Below, one piece after another: positions 16,903-24,094 of a stretch of DNA of 28,154 nt (the first letter of the stretch is position 1; each line of letters begins with the position of its first letter). A program made the translations under genes and the position numbers. The stretch lies in assembly GCA_043777755.1 (NCBI GenBank), contig JAYWHK010000119.1, positions 1 through 28,154 of the forward strand, in the 5' to 3' direction. The notes under the pieces are model-generated. The model was not told where the DNA came from and ran no database searches. It worked only from the letters and a program-made list of their open reading frames with translations. The stretch comes from CANHEE01 sp043777755 (GTDB lineage: Bacteria; Bacteroidota; Bacteroidia; Chitinophagales; Saprospiraceae).

Positions 16903-17967
16903 CTACAACGGCTGTTGTTGCGTCACGCAATGCACCATGCCACCATTTTCATAGAGGTTGCGGCAATCAATACCGACGACGGTTTTAGTCGGGTAAAGGG
17001 CTTGCACCTTTTGGATAGCGATTGCATCATTCGGGTCATTGTAGGTTGGCACTAAGACACGATTGTTGGCAGTGTAATAGTTGGCGTAAGAGCCTTTGTA
17101 CCCTAAATCTTTGCCGTAAGCGGTTTTGACATTGTTTTGCGTCAAGGGCAAAGTCACAAAAGTATATGCTGCGCCATTTTTATTTTTAGCTGCAAAAAGT
17201 TTTGTAATGTCTGCTTGTGGCACTTCCCAATAGGTCAAATCAGCCGTATTCATCGTCACAATCGTAGTTGCATTGCCAAAACGAGCGAAACCGTCAATGT
17301 GCATATCCGTCAAATCTGCATTTGGAACGCCCGTCAGCCAAATAAAATTCGTCACGCCTAAGTTTTGTGTCAAAACGGCTTCTATTTGTGCTTGTGTCTT
17401 GCCTGGATTGCGATTATTGTTGATAATCGCACTTTTTGTAGCCAAAAAAGTTCCATTTCCGTCAATTTCAAACGAACCACCTTCCAAAACTAAGGCGGCG
17501 TTCAAATTCACTTTTGGCAACACCTGACTTGTCGCCACAGATGCAGGTATAATGTTACATTTGGCGAAAGCCGTTTTATTTCCCCAACCATTAAAACCCC
17601 AATCTTGAATTGTGAGTTGATTGTTAGCATCTTTGACGTAAATCGGTCCATTATCTCGTACCCAAACATCGTTAGTTTGAAATAATTTAAAATCCACTTT
17701 TGTCAAAGGAACTGCCGCCGTTGTCAAAAGTTTAGTGATACGTGTTTTTTCCGTAGCATTATAAGCAATGATGTGTACTTTTTCGCTTTGCACCAATGCT
17801 TTTGTCATCGCAACCCAAGTGGCATCAAGACGATTGCGATAGGTCGTACCATATTGATAATGATGCGGCCATTGCAACCAAGTTCCTTCATGCGGCTGCG
17901 TTTCGTCGGGCATCGTGTAAGTTGTTGCGCTGCGATTGCTTGCTTCGTTGTTATTTTCTCTTGTCAT
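16903..17967 (-). CDS. Agmatine deiminase-family protein without export signal (paralogue)
   Basis: I choose the ATG at 17967 (MTRENNNEASN...), giving 354 residues. The open frame continues upstream to 18084, but that extension is the reverse complement of conserved GNAT coding sequence and is unlikely to be translated. From YTMPDETQPHEGTWLQWPH onward the protein is closely similar to the lipoprotein copy at 10417-11544, including identical DMHIDGFARFGNATTIVTM and NLYENGGMVHCVTQQQP, with catalytic Cys347. VRDNGPIY and LEGGSFEID are also present. Expected reaction: hydrolysis of agmatine to N-carbamoylputrescine and ammonia. The lipoprotein signal and linker of the paralogue are missing, so this copy should stay in the cytoplasm, or be the result of truncation when it was joined to the GNAT gene. 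No promoter box is evident. Confidence 0.8.
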   Translation of the reverse strand: MTRENNNEASNRSATTYTMPDETQPHEGTWLQWPHHYQYGTTYRNRLDATWVAMTKALVQSEKVHIIAYNATEKTRITKLLTTAAVPLTKVDFKLFQTNDVWVRDNGPIYVKDANNQLTIQDWGFNGWGNKTAFAKCNIIPASVATSQVLPKVNLNAALVLEGGSFEIDGNGTFLATKSAIINNNRNPGKTQAQIEAVLTQNLGVTNFIWLTGVPNADLTDMHIDGFARFGNATTIVTMNTADLTYWEVPQADITKLFAAKNKNGAAYTFVTLPLTQNNVKTAYGKDLGYKGSYANYYTANNRVLVPTYNDPNDAIAIQKVQALYPTKTVVGIDCRNLYENGGMVHCVTQQQPL

Positions 17968-17977
17968 TTCGCTTTCT

Positions 17978-18450
17978 ACGATTGCTACATCGCACTCATT
18001 GGGCGCATTGCTTTTGGCGATACGTTTAGCCCGATTTTTGATAGCCAAGATAACCTGCAAGACTATCTCAATCGCACTTATCAAGTTGAAAAAATAAGAG
18101 AAAGTATTGACGAAATTTTAGAAAATCGTTATTGGATAGCATTTTTTGACGGTTTGCCCGTTGGTTTTATGAAAATAAAATTGGAAAGCGAACAAACTTG
18201 GCAATTACAAAAAATCTATATTTTACGTGATTTTTTAGATAAAAAAATTGGTTATTCTTTTTTACAATTACTTGAAAATGAAGTAGTTAAAAGTAATATC
18301 AAAAACATCTGGCTAACCGTCGAAGTTCGTAATGAGCGTGCCATTCGCTTTTACGAAAAAATGGATTTTTACAAAAAAGAAAAAACGACTTTCACAATCG
18401 GAACACAAACTTTTGATTTTGAATTAATGGAAAAAAAATTTTTAAAATAA
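17978..18450 (+). pseudogene. GNAT acetyltransferase gene with damaged 5' end
   Basis: From 17989 the frame reads IALIGRIAFGDTFSPIFDS and continues as a recognisable GNAT domain to the stop at 18450 (YWIAFFDGLPVGFMKIKL; QLQKIYILRDFLDKKIGYSFL; VRNERAIRFYEKMDFY). No ATG lies at the expected place about 15 residues before this. The frame runs open far upstream, but only across the antisense of the deiminase gene. At 17978-17986 a neighbouring frame reads T-I-A, which together with IALIG would complete a normal GNAT start if one base were added near 17987. The gene is therefore either shifted by one base or cut by the joining to the deiminase gene. It is followed after one base by the Crp/Fnr gene. 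Substrate unknown. Confidence 0.6.
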
Positions 18451-18451
18451 A

Positions 18452-18901
18452 ATGCAAAAAATCCTACAAAATCTTTCAAAGCACATCAAACTGGACGAAA
18501 AAGAGCAATTGATTTTTGAAAATTGCTTACAAGTAAAAACGCTTGCCAAAAGAGAAATTATTTTGGATGAAGGCAAATGGTGCAACCATATTTATTTTGT
18601 AGAATCGGGAACTTTGAGAGCGTTTCACATCAATCAAGAAGGTAAAGAAACAACCATTATGTTTGCCGTCGCTGATTGGTGGATTACGGATATGTTTTGT
18701 TTTTTGAACCAAAAACCTGCCTTAATGAACATCGAAGCCTTAGAAAAAAGTGAGGTTTTCCAAATAAATAGAAACGATTTTGACGATTTATTTGTAAAAA
18801 TTCCAAAAATGGAGCGTTTTTTTAGGATTTTAATGCAAAATGCTTATACCAGAGAGCAATTGCGAGTCATGGAAAACCTATCGCTTATCCACTACTTTTG
18901 A
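18452..18901 (+). pseudogene. Crp/Fnr-family regulator lacking the DNA-binding domain
   Basis: The 149 residues hold a cyclic-nucleotide-binding-type beta barrel (about 22-115: EIILDEGKWCNHIYFVESG, FHINQEGKETTIMF) and the start of the dimerisation helix (REQLRVMENLSL). Family members of this Bacteroidota type continue for about 45 more residues with PAEERY and a helix-turn-helix. Here the frame turns to IHYF and stops, exactly where the antisense neighbour's 3' end begins (24-nt overlap). So the DNA-binding part is lost and the gene is very likely non-functional as a regulator. It starts one base after the GNAT stop, so the two were an operon. Confidence 0.75.
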
Positions 18902-19198
18902 AAAACGACGGAAACGTTTTTTACGAAAATCCAACTTCGCTTTATCGTTCACTAAACTATCTAAATCCCTGATATACAGTAAGTAGTCTAATTCTTCCAA
19001 CTCAAATTCTTTTCTCAATTTTATGACTAAATGGTTGCTGTTTTTATCGTCAAGGCTAGCACCATGAATATTTTTTAAAAGCGGATAAAAGTCAAACTTA
19101 TTTGGAAAATTATTTTTAAACCAGTGACTTATTGCTTTAGCATCGTTTTTTTCATTTTCAGAAATTAACCCAATTCGTATCATATCAAAGTGTAACAT
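18878..19198 (-). pseudogene. N-terminal part of a TOPRIM-like partner of the ATPase
   Basis: The 106 residues begin MLHFDMIRIGLISENEKNDAK and contain FYPLLKNIHGASLD and the acidic motif YIRDLDSL. This layout (acidic residue after the first strand, later DxD) resembles TOPRIM-like proteins of about 200 residues encoded directly after AAA15-type ATPases. The protein stops soon after the DxD, where the sequence meets the cut end of the Crp/Fnr gene, so the C-terminal half is probably missing. It overlaps the end of the ATPase gene by 14 nt, as expected for a coupled pair. I cannot say which named ATPase-TOPRIM system it belongs to. Confidence 0.6.
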
Positions 19199-20302
19199 TT
19201 TGAGGTTCTAAATCAGAGTGCATCCAATAATCGCCCAATGACAATTCAGTTGCCATGTATTTTTGCGCTTTTTTCACTTGCTTTTCTGTCAAATGACGCA
19301 TTTTAGTTCCTTTTTCGGTCATTTCAGCTACCACGATTCTATCCAATTCATCATAAGTCAATATATTCAAAACTTCTGGCGAATGTGTTGTCAGAATGAT
19401 TTGCTTATGATTCGACTGCTCTTTCAAAAAAGTCATCAATTTGAATAATTGATGCGGATGTACACCAAGTTCAGGTTCTTCTAATAAAATAATGCTATCT
19501 TCTTGTGCTGTAACTTCTGCAACGATGTAAAACAAGCGTTTTGTGCCGTCAAAGAGTTGTTGCCAATCAAGCCATTCGTCATTGACAAGGAATTCAAGGC
19601 GGAGGTAGTTGATAAAAACTTCATTGTCTTTATTGATTTTTACAGAAAAACCTTCGTTAAATCGAAAATCTTGAATTGGGGTATATAAATTTAAATTTTG
19701 TTTTACTTTTATTATTAAACTGCTTTTATCGAATTCGGATTGAATTGTATATTTTAGCTCTCCTTCATTTTCTAATACGTGTTGAAATGCAAAAATTTGG
19801 CTAAAAAATAGTCGAATTAACCCAAATTCGATTTGATTTCCAACATATTCATAAACTTCGCTATCTGGGTCAGGTATTATAAATGACGAAAATTGAATAG
19901 ATAAATTATCGTCAAGTAATTTTAAATTGGGAATTGAAAAGTTAATTTTAAAAAAAATGTTATAGTACATTGGAGGCATGAGTGAAAATGGGTTGTTTTT
20001 CTTTTCCTCGAACTCTAACTCTCCTTTGTTATTTTTTTCCAAAAAAAATTTGACAAAGCTCCATTAAAATCATTTCTTGTTGAAATACCTAAGTAAGCCT
20101 CTTTGGGTGCGTTAGTTTTTTCTGAATTACAAATCCAAGATAGTAGCTTCTCCACCAGCTCCAAAAAATTACTTTTACCACTACCATTTGGACCAATGAT
20201 AATATTCATGCCTGGCAAGAGGTCTATCTCTACGCCATCTTTGATAGATTTGTAGCCTTTTAGCATTGCTTTTTTGATATATGGTGCGTTATTTTCAGAC
20301 AT
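19185..20302 (-). pseudogene. AAA15-type ATPase gene split by a frameshift at a slippery T8/A7 run
   Basis: Two overlapping frames encode one ATPase. The first (20302 to about 20041) carries the start MSENNAPYIKKAMLKGYKSI and Walker A GPNGSGKS (residues 37-44), then runs into a TAG at 20015. The second (about 20042 to 19185) carries QLFDGTKRLFYIV (signature region), Walker B SIILLEEPELGVHP and the switch TTHSPEVLN. Joined at T TTT TTT they give a normal 372-residue ABC-like/OLD-type ATPase. Adding one base in the T8 (20041-20048 complement) or A7 run restores the frame; a -1 ribosomal slip on T-TTT-TTT would do the same. It may be a pseudogene, a phase-variable gene, a real programmed frameshift, or a sequencing error. 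It precedes the TOPRIM-like gene, a pairing typical of anti-phage modules. Confidence 0.75.
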
Positions 20303-20331
20303 AAAATAGGTGAAATATAGTAAAAATAAGG

Positions 20332-20339
20332 CAAAAATA
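20332..20339 (-). promoter_or_regulatory. -7 box of the ATPase gene
   Basis: TATTTTTG on the minus strand, 29 nt before the ATG at 20302; no clear -33 element. Confidence 0.4.
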
Positions 20340-20428
20340 AGGTATTATTTTGATTTTTAATTATTTTTGCAGAAAATAAAAAACGTTCCTAAAACGAAAT
20401 CGCTAATGGCATTGTCAAATCGCTTGTT

Positions 20429-20485
20429 GATGTCTATGATGAAACTGGCGAAACGGGGCGGTGGCTACGATTTTGACAATGGTGA
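20429..20485 (+). repeat. Degenerate duplicated segment, left copy
   Basis: Contains TTGATGTCTAT and, about 25 nt later, CTACGATTTT-ACAA. The same two words recur in the same order at 21346-21391. Part of a gene fragment I do not recognise (one frame reads LVDVYDETGETGR before a stop). Confidence 0.35.
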
Positions 20486-20518
20486 GGACGAAAGTACAGT
20501 TATAAAATTTTGCATAAT

Positions 20519-21310
20519 ATGAGAATAATTGAAAGTATAGATTTTGATACATGGGTATTTAATCAAATAAAGAACCATGTATTTGCTTGTACTTACATTC
20601 CTAAAGATGTAATTTGGTCAAAGAACGAGGCTAATATTGAAATGACTGATATTTCTAATACTGAGAAAATAAATCTATGTTGGGAAAATAAGATTCATTT
20701 TATGAATAAAACAGAAATAAGTTTTTCAGAAAAAGTAAAACAGCTTCATTATGCTTATGAAACGAGTCCTTACTTTTATAAAATCGAAATTTGTTCAATA
20801 ATCATTGATTGTTATCCAAACGTAAAAGATTTTATAAAAAAATACCTTTTATAAAAAATTAAATATGGAAATCAAGAATATCCTTTACATTTTGTCTTTA
20901 ATGATGAAAATAGTTTTACTAATGTTTTAGATATTAGGGCAATCTCACAATCTATTTTTTTCAATGGAGAAGTAGATTATTTGCCTTATTTTAATGATTT
21001 CATAAATCCATTGCTTCATGGTATTGGAATAAAAAATATGAAAATAGGTGTTCAACGGGATTATTTGGATTCAAAAAAATATGTAGATTTAGTAATATTT
21101 GTATTCAATGGTAAAAAGTATTATTTTATTGCAGAAAATAAAATTGATATTAATTTATTCATGAATACTATAAATTTCATCATTAAAGACGAAACAGATA
21201 AAAAATTTATTAAATTTTGGAATCCTCATTTGGATGAGGTTTTTGGTCGTGATATTAAATGTATGTTGTTGATAAAAGTAAAAAATCCAAAAGAGCAATT
21301 GCTTCTTTAA
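20519..21310 (+). pseudogene. PD-(D/E)XK nuclease-like gene interrupted by an in-frame TAA
   Basis: The frame starting at ATG 20519 (MRIIESIDFDTW) meets TAA at 20852-20854 but is then open in the same frame, without any other stop, to 21310. Read through, it gives about 263 residues. The second half holds KYVDLVIFVFNGKKYYFIAENKID, where D...E-x-K fits the PD-(D/E)XK nuclease superfamily (PDDEXK_4-like). LPYFNDFINPLLHGIGIKNM before it resembles the helical lead-in of that group. The first half (111 residues) has no domain I know. The single stop is best explained by a nonsense mutation, and the gene sits between defence genes. A stop read-through or sequencing error cannot be excluded. Confidence 0.7.
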
Positions 21311-21345
21311 TTATGTGCGAAATAATATTAAAATAAATTGCCCTT

Positions 21346-21395
21346 ATTGATGTCTATATAAAACTACCAACAATTCCTACGATTTTAACAACATC
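21346..21395 (+). repeat. Degenerate duplicated segment, right copy
   Basis: Shares TTGATGTCTAT and CTACGATTTT-ACAA with 20429-20485. One frame here (SYDFNNIQKENVKNL...KNK, stop at about 21440) looks like the tail of a lost gene. The two copies bracket the interrupted nuclease gene. Confidence 0.35.
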
Positions 21396-21440
21396 CAGAA
21401 AGAAAATGTAAAAAACCTAAACAAAATTCAAAAAAACAAG

Positions 21441-21448
21441 TAGATTTG
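21441..21448 (+). promoter_or_regulatory. -7 box of the type II R-M operon
   Basis: TAGATTTG, 34 nt before the ATG at 21483; no -33 TTG visible. Confidence 0.4.
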
Positions 21449-21482
21449 CTTTTGAAAATAGTTTAAAATCCTTTTTAAAAAT

Positions 21483-22091
21483 ATGTCTTCCATCAAAGAA
21501 AAGTTAGTAGATTTGCAAAGCCAAGCAAAAGAAGAAAGTGCTTTAGCCAATAATGCGCTTAAAGTATTGCAGAAATATGTAGAAAATGGCAAAAACACAC
21601 TTGATGATATCGAAAATGGTAGCGATTTTTTTGCTGCGATTGCTTTTCTAAATGCGCAGTCAAAATCTCCTAAAATCGAACATTTTATCAGAAAAAAGCT
21701 ACAACATAATGCGGTAAATTCTACCGAAGGAAAAGGCGATGGCGAAAAAAGTGGAATATATTACGAGTACAAAATTTCCACTACAAATAAAAATGAAAAA
21801 ATTAATGCACTTCAAGTTCGCTTGTGGCAGAAAGTTGATTATTATTTACTTGGATATATTGATGAAAAACAATTTGCCAATTCAAGATTGTATCTTGTTC
21901 CTCACGAAAATATGAAGAATTTGTGTACGCAATATGGAACTGCAACTCATGGAACAAAAGACGCTAACAATAGCAATGAAAACGTTGAAATGAGCTTGAG
22001 AATAGAAATGAAAACCAAAAACGATTTATTGGCTCTTTTTGAGAAAACATTTAGAGCGGCTGATTTAGAAAACTTAATTTTTAATTTTTAA
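21483..22091 (+). CDS. Type II restriction endonuclease-like protein
   Basis: A 202-residue protein. A helical N-terminus (1-75) leads to GDGEKSGIYYEYKIS, where D86 and E95-Y-K97 fit the PD-(D/E)XK active site. The next stretch, INALQVRLWQKVDYYLLGYID (about 107-127), followed by RLYLVPHENM, is a pattern seen in several small type II enzymes. The gene is followed after 4 nt by an adenine-N6 methylase gene, the arrangement of a restriction-modification pair, and this is the main reason for the call. Recognition site unknown. Length is on the small side for a type II enzyme but within range. No damage is seen. Confidence 0.75.
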   Translation: MSSIKEKLVDLQSQAKEESALANNALKVLQKYVENGKNTLDDIENGSDFFAAIAFLNAQSKSPKIEHFIRKKLQHNAVNSTEGKGDGEKSGIYYEYKISTTNKNEKINALQVRLWQKVDYYLLGYIDEKQFANSRLYLVPHENMKNLCTQYGTATHGTKDANNSNENVEMSLRIEMKTKNDLLALFEKTFRAADLENLIFNF

Positions 22092-22095
22092 AAAA

Positions 22096-22914
22096 ATGGC
22101 AAAAGTACATTTAGATAAATATTATACAAAAAAAGAAATTGCCCAAAAATGCCTTAGTCTGATTCCCGACTTTAGCAGCTACCACACTATTATTGAGCCA
22201 AGTGCGGGCAATGGCGTGTTTTCTAACGCTATTGCTGATTGCATTGCTTACGATATAGCGCCAGAATGTGAGAACATCATCAAACAAGATTTTTTTCTTT
22301 TGAATAAAATTGAAGGCAACAACAAGTTATTTTTGGGAAATCCGCCTTTTGGAGAAAGGTCTATACTTGCGAAAAAATTTATTCAACACGCTATTCAACT
22401 TGGTGCGGAAACTATCGCTTTTATTTTGCCCGATACATTTTCAAAATTTATTATGCAAAAGGTTTTTCCTCTGGATTGGAATTTGATTGTAGAAGAAAAT
22501 TTAGGACGAGATGGTTTTGAGATAGAAGCAGAAACCTACCATGTTCCTTGTAGTTTTTTTGTTTGGACAAAAAGAGATTCCAACATCAATTTGAGAAAAA
22601 AAGAATTGCCAAAACCTCGTAAAATAAAATTTTTACCTCGACTTTCACAAGATGCAGATTTTACAATCAACGGAAACAATGGAAAAATCAAAGAATTAGA
22701 CGAGGTTACAAATTGGAAAAGTGAGCATTACATTAAAGTTTTAGTAGCCGCAGAAAAAGACAGCATAAAAAAACAGCTGTCTGACATCAAATACAGTTTT
22801 AAATCTTCTGTTAATGGTGGCAATGCTTGGATTTCGCAATACGAAATTTTAGAAGAATATTACAATAAAGGTATTGAGCAAGTGAGTCCTACGAGTGTGC
22901 TTACTTTTTGGTAG
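22096..22914 (+). CDS. DNA adenine-N6 methyltransferase of the type II pair
   Basis: A 272-residue methylase. KYYTKKEIA (9-17) is motif X-like, motif I is EPSAGNGVF (34-42) and motif IV is NPPFGERS (82-89), giving the order of a gamma-type N6-adenine enzyme. The C-terminal half (about 165-272) would hold target recognition. It should protect the site cut by the neighbour, with which it is co-transcribed (4-nt gap). Order is restriction gene first, then methylase, so some delay or attenuation of nuclease expression would be expected; no C-protein gene is present. Confidence 0.88.
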   Translation: MAKVHLDKYYTKKEIAQKCLSLIPDFSSYHTIIEPSAGNGVFSNAIADCIAYDIAPECENIIKQDFFLLNKIEGNNKLFLGNPPFGERSILAKKFIQHAIQLGAETIAFILPDTFSKFIMQKVFPLDWNLIVEENLGRDGFEIEAETYHVPCSFFVWTKRDSNINLRKKELPKPRKIKFLPRLSQDADFTINGNNGKIKELDEVTNWKSEHYIKVLVAAEKDSIKKQLSDIKYSFKSSVNGGNAWISQYEILEEYYNKGIEQVSPTSVLTFW

Positions 22915-22985
22915 AAATATCTACATTTTTTATCGCTGTGTGCAAGTTAATGCACTGTATATACTCGTCGGAAAGTGGTTTTAGG

Positions 22986-23005
22986 ATTTTGTATTTATAC
23001 AAAAT
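22986..23005. terminator. Weak AT hairpin between convergent genes
   Basis: ATTTTGTA pairs with TACAAAAT around a TTTA loop. It lies between the methylase and transporter genes. It is AT-only apart from one pair and has no T-run; the rest of 22915-23141 holds no gene I can support. Confidence 0.3.
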
Positions 23006-23141
23006 ATTGAACACCAAGCGTTTGCAATATCTTTAATATCTAATAAACAATATCCGTTGTATATATTAAAACCGTAACAATCGCTATGATTTTCACAATA
23101 ACAAAAAATACACAACCAACTGTAAATCAATCAATTATTCA

Positions 23142-24083
23142 CTAAATAATAGAATAGACAATGGTAAGAAAAGATATAGTCGAAATCAAAATCCAAAGAA
23201 TAACACCAAGTAATAAAGGTTTAAATCCTACATTTTGCAATGTTTTTTTACTAAGTCCAGCGCCGATTAAAAATAAAGTAACGACCAAACAACGTTTTGC
23301 AGCCAACACGATATAAACTGAAAATGGCTTAAACCCTACAAAGTAGGTGTTGAACATCATGGCTAAGATAAAATAAAAGATAAACTGAGGAAATGCCGTT
23401 TTTTTCTTGTCTTTTTTAAACAATAATGCTGAAAAAAAAGTCAGCGGTATAATCCAAAGAGCCCTTTGTAGTTTTATGGTGATTGCTATTTCAAGTGCTT
23501 CGTCACCAAACTTTTGAGCTGCTCCTACCACCGAACTTGTGTCGTGTATCGCTATCGCTGCCCACATTCCAAATTGAGAATCACTTAAATTTGCTAAAAG
23601 ACCCAAGGTTGGGAAAAGTACTAAGCCAACAGAATTGAGCAAAAAAACAGTAACCAACGCAACAGATGTTTCTTCCTCTTTCGCATCAATAACAGGAGTA
23701 ACTGCTGCGATAGCACTACCACCACAAATAGCAGTCCCTGCTGCAATCAGAAAACTCGTGTTTTTGTTAATGTTTAAGAATCTTCCCAAGAAAAAGCCCA
23801 AAACAAGGGTTAATACTATTGTACAGATTGTAAAAAGAACACCATATTTTCCTACTTCAATAGCATCATAAAAATTCATACCAAAGCCAAGCCCAACAAT
23901 AGCGTATTGTAACATAGATTTGGTCAATGATGAATTGCTTGAAGCGTAAGGATGTCCTATTGTGAACGCTACTGCAAAACCCAACAATAATGCTAATGGA
24001 GGACTTACAAATGGCATCAAACAAAGTAATACACAGCTCAGAAATATGATTTTCTTTATTTTTGGAGATAATCTGTCTAACAT
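23142..24083 (-). CDS. YeiH-family putative sulfate exporter
   Basis: A 313-residue integral membrane protein with about ten hydrophobic segments. Family motifs are visible: QYAIVGLGFGMNF (about 59-71), GTAICGGSAIAAVTPV (about 115-130), AIHDTSSVVGAAQ (about 177-189) and LFLIGAGLS near the C-terminus. The UPF0324/YeiH family (Pfam Cons_hypoth698) is annotated as putative sulfate exporter; the substrate is not firmly established. It is the last gene of a three-gene operon, 11 nt after the formylglutamate-amidohydrolase-fold gene, with no obvious functional link to it. Confidence 0.88.
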   Translation of the reverse strand: MLDRLSPKIKKIIFLSCVLLCLMPFVSPPLALLLGFAVAFTIGHPYASSNSSLTKSMLQYAIVGLGFGMNFYDAIEVGKYGVLFTICTIVLTLVLGFFLGRFLNINKNTSFLIAAGTAICGGSAIAAVTPVIDAKEEETSVALVTVFLLNSVGLVLFPTLGLLANLSDSQFGMWAAIAIHDTSSVVGAAQKFGDEALEIAITIKLQRALWIIPLTFFSALLFKKDKKKTAFPQFIFYFILAMMFNTYFVGFKPFSVYIVLAAKRCLVVTLFLIGAGLSKKTLQNVGFKPLLLGVILWILISTISFLTIVYSII

Positions 24084-24094
24084 GATTTTTTTAA

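Noticed and set aside
17773..17988. In-frame upstream extension of the GNAT frame starting MYFFALHQ
   Set aside because: It is the exact antisense of conserved deiminase coding sequence, so it does not represent the true GNAT N-terminus.
17968..18084. 39-residue N-terminal extension of the second deiminase
   Set aside because: It is antisense to conserved GNAT codons and unlike any deiminase; ATG at 17967 is preferred.
23219..23350. GFKP peptides encoded in the transporter gene, as possible further copies of the in-frame palindrome
   Set aside because: The DNA there is not palindromic around the core, and GFKP-like residues fit the family's own sequence at these places.
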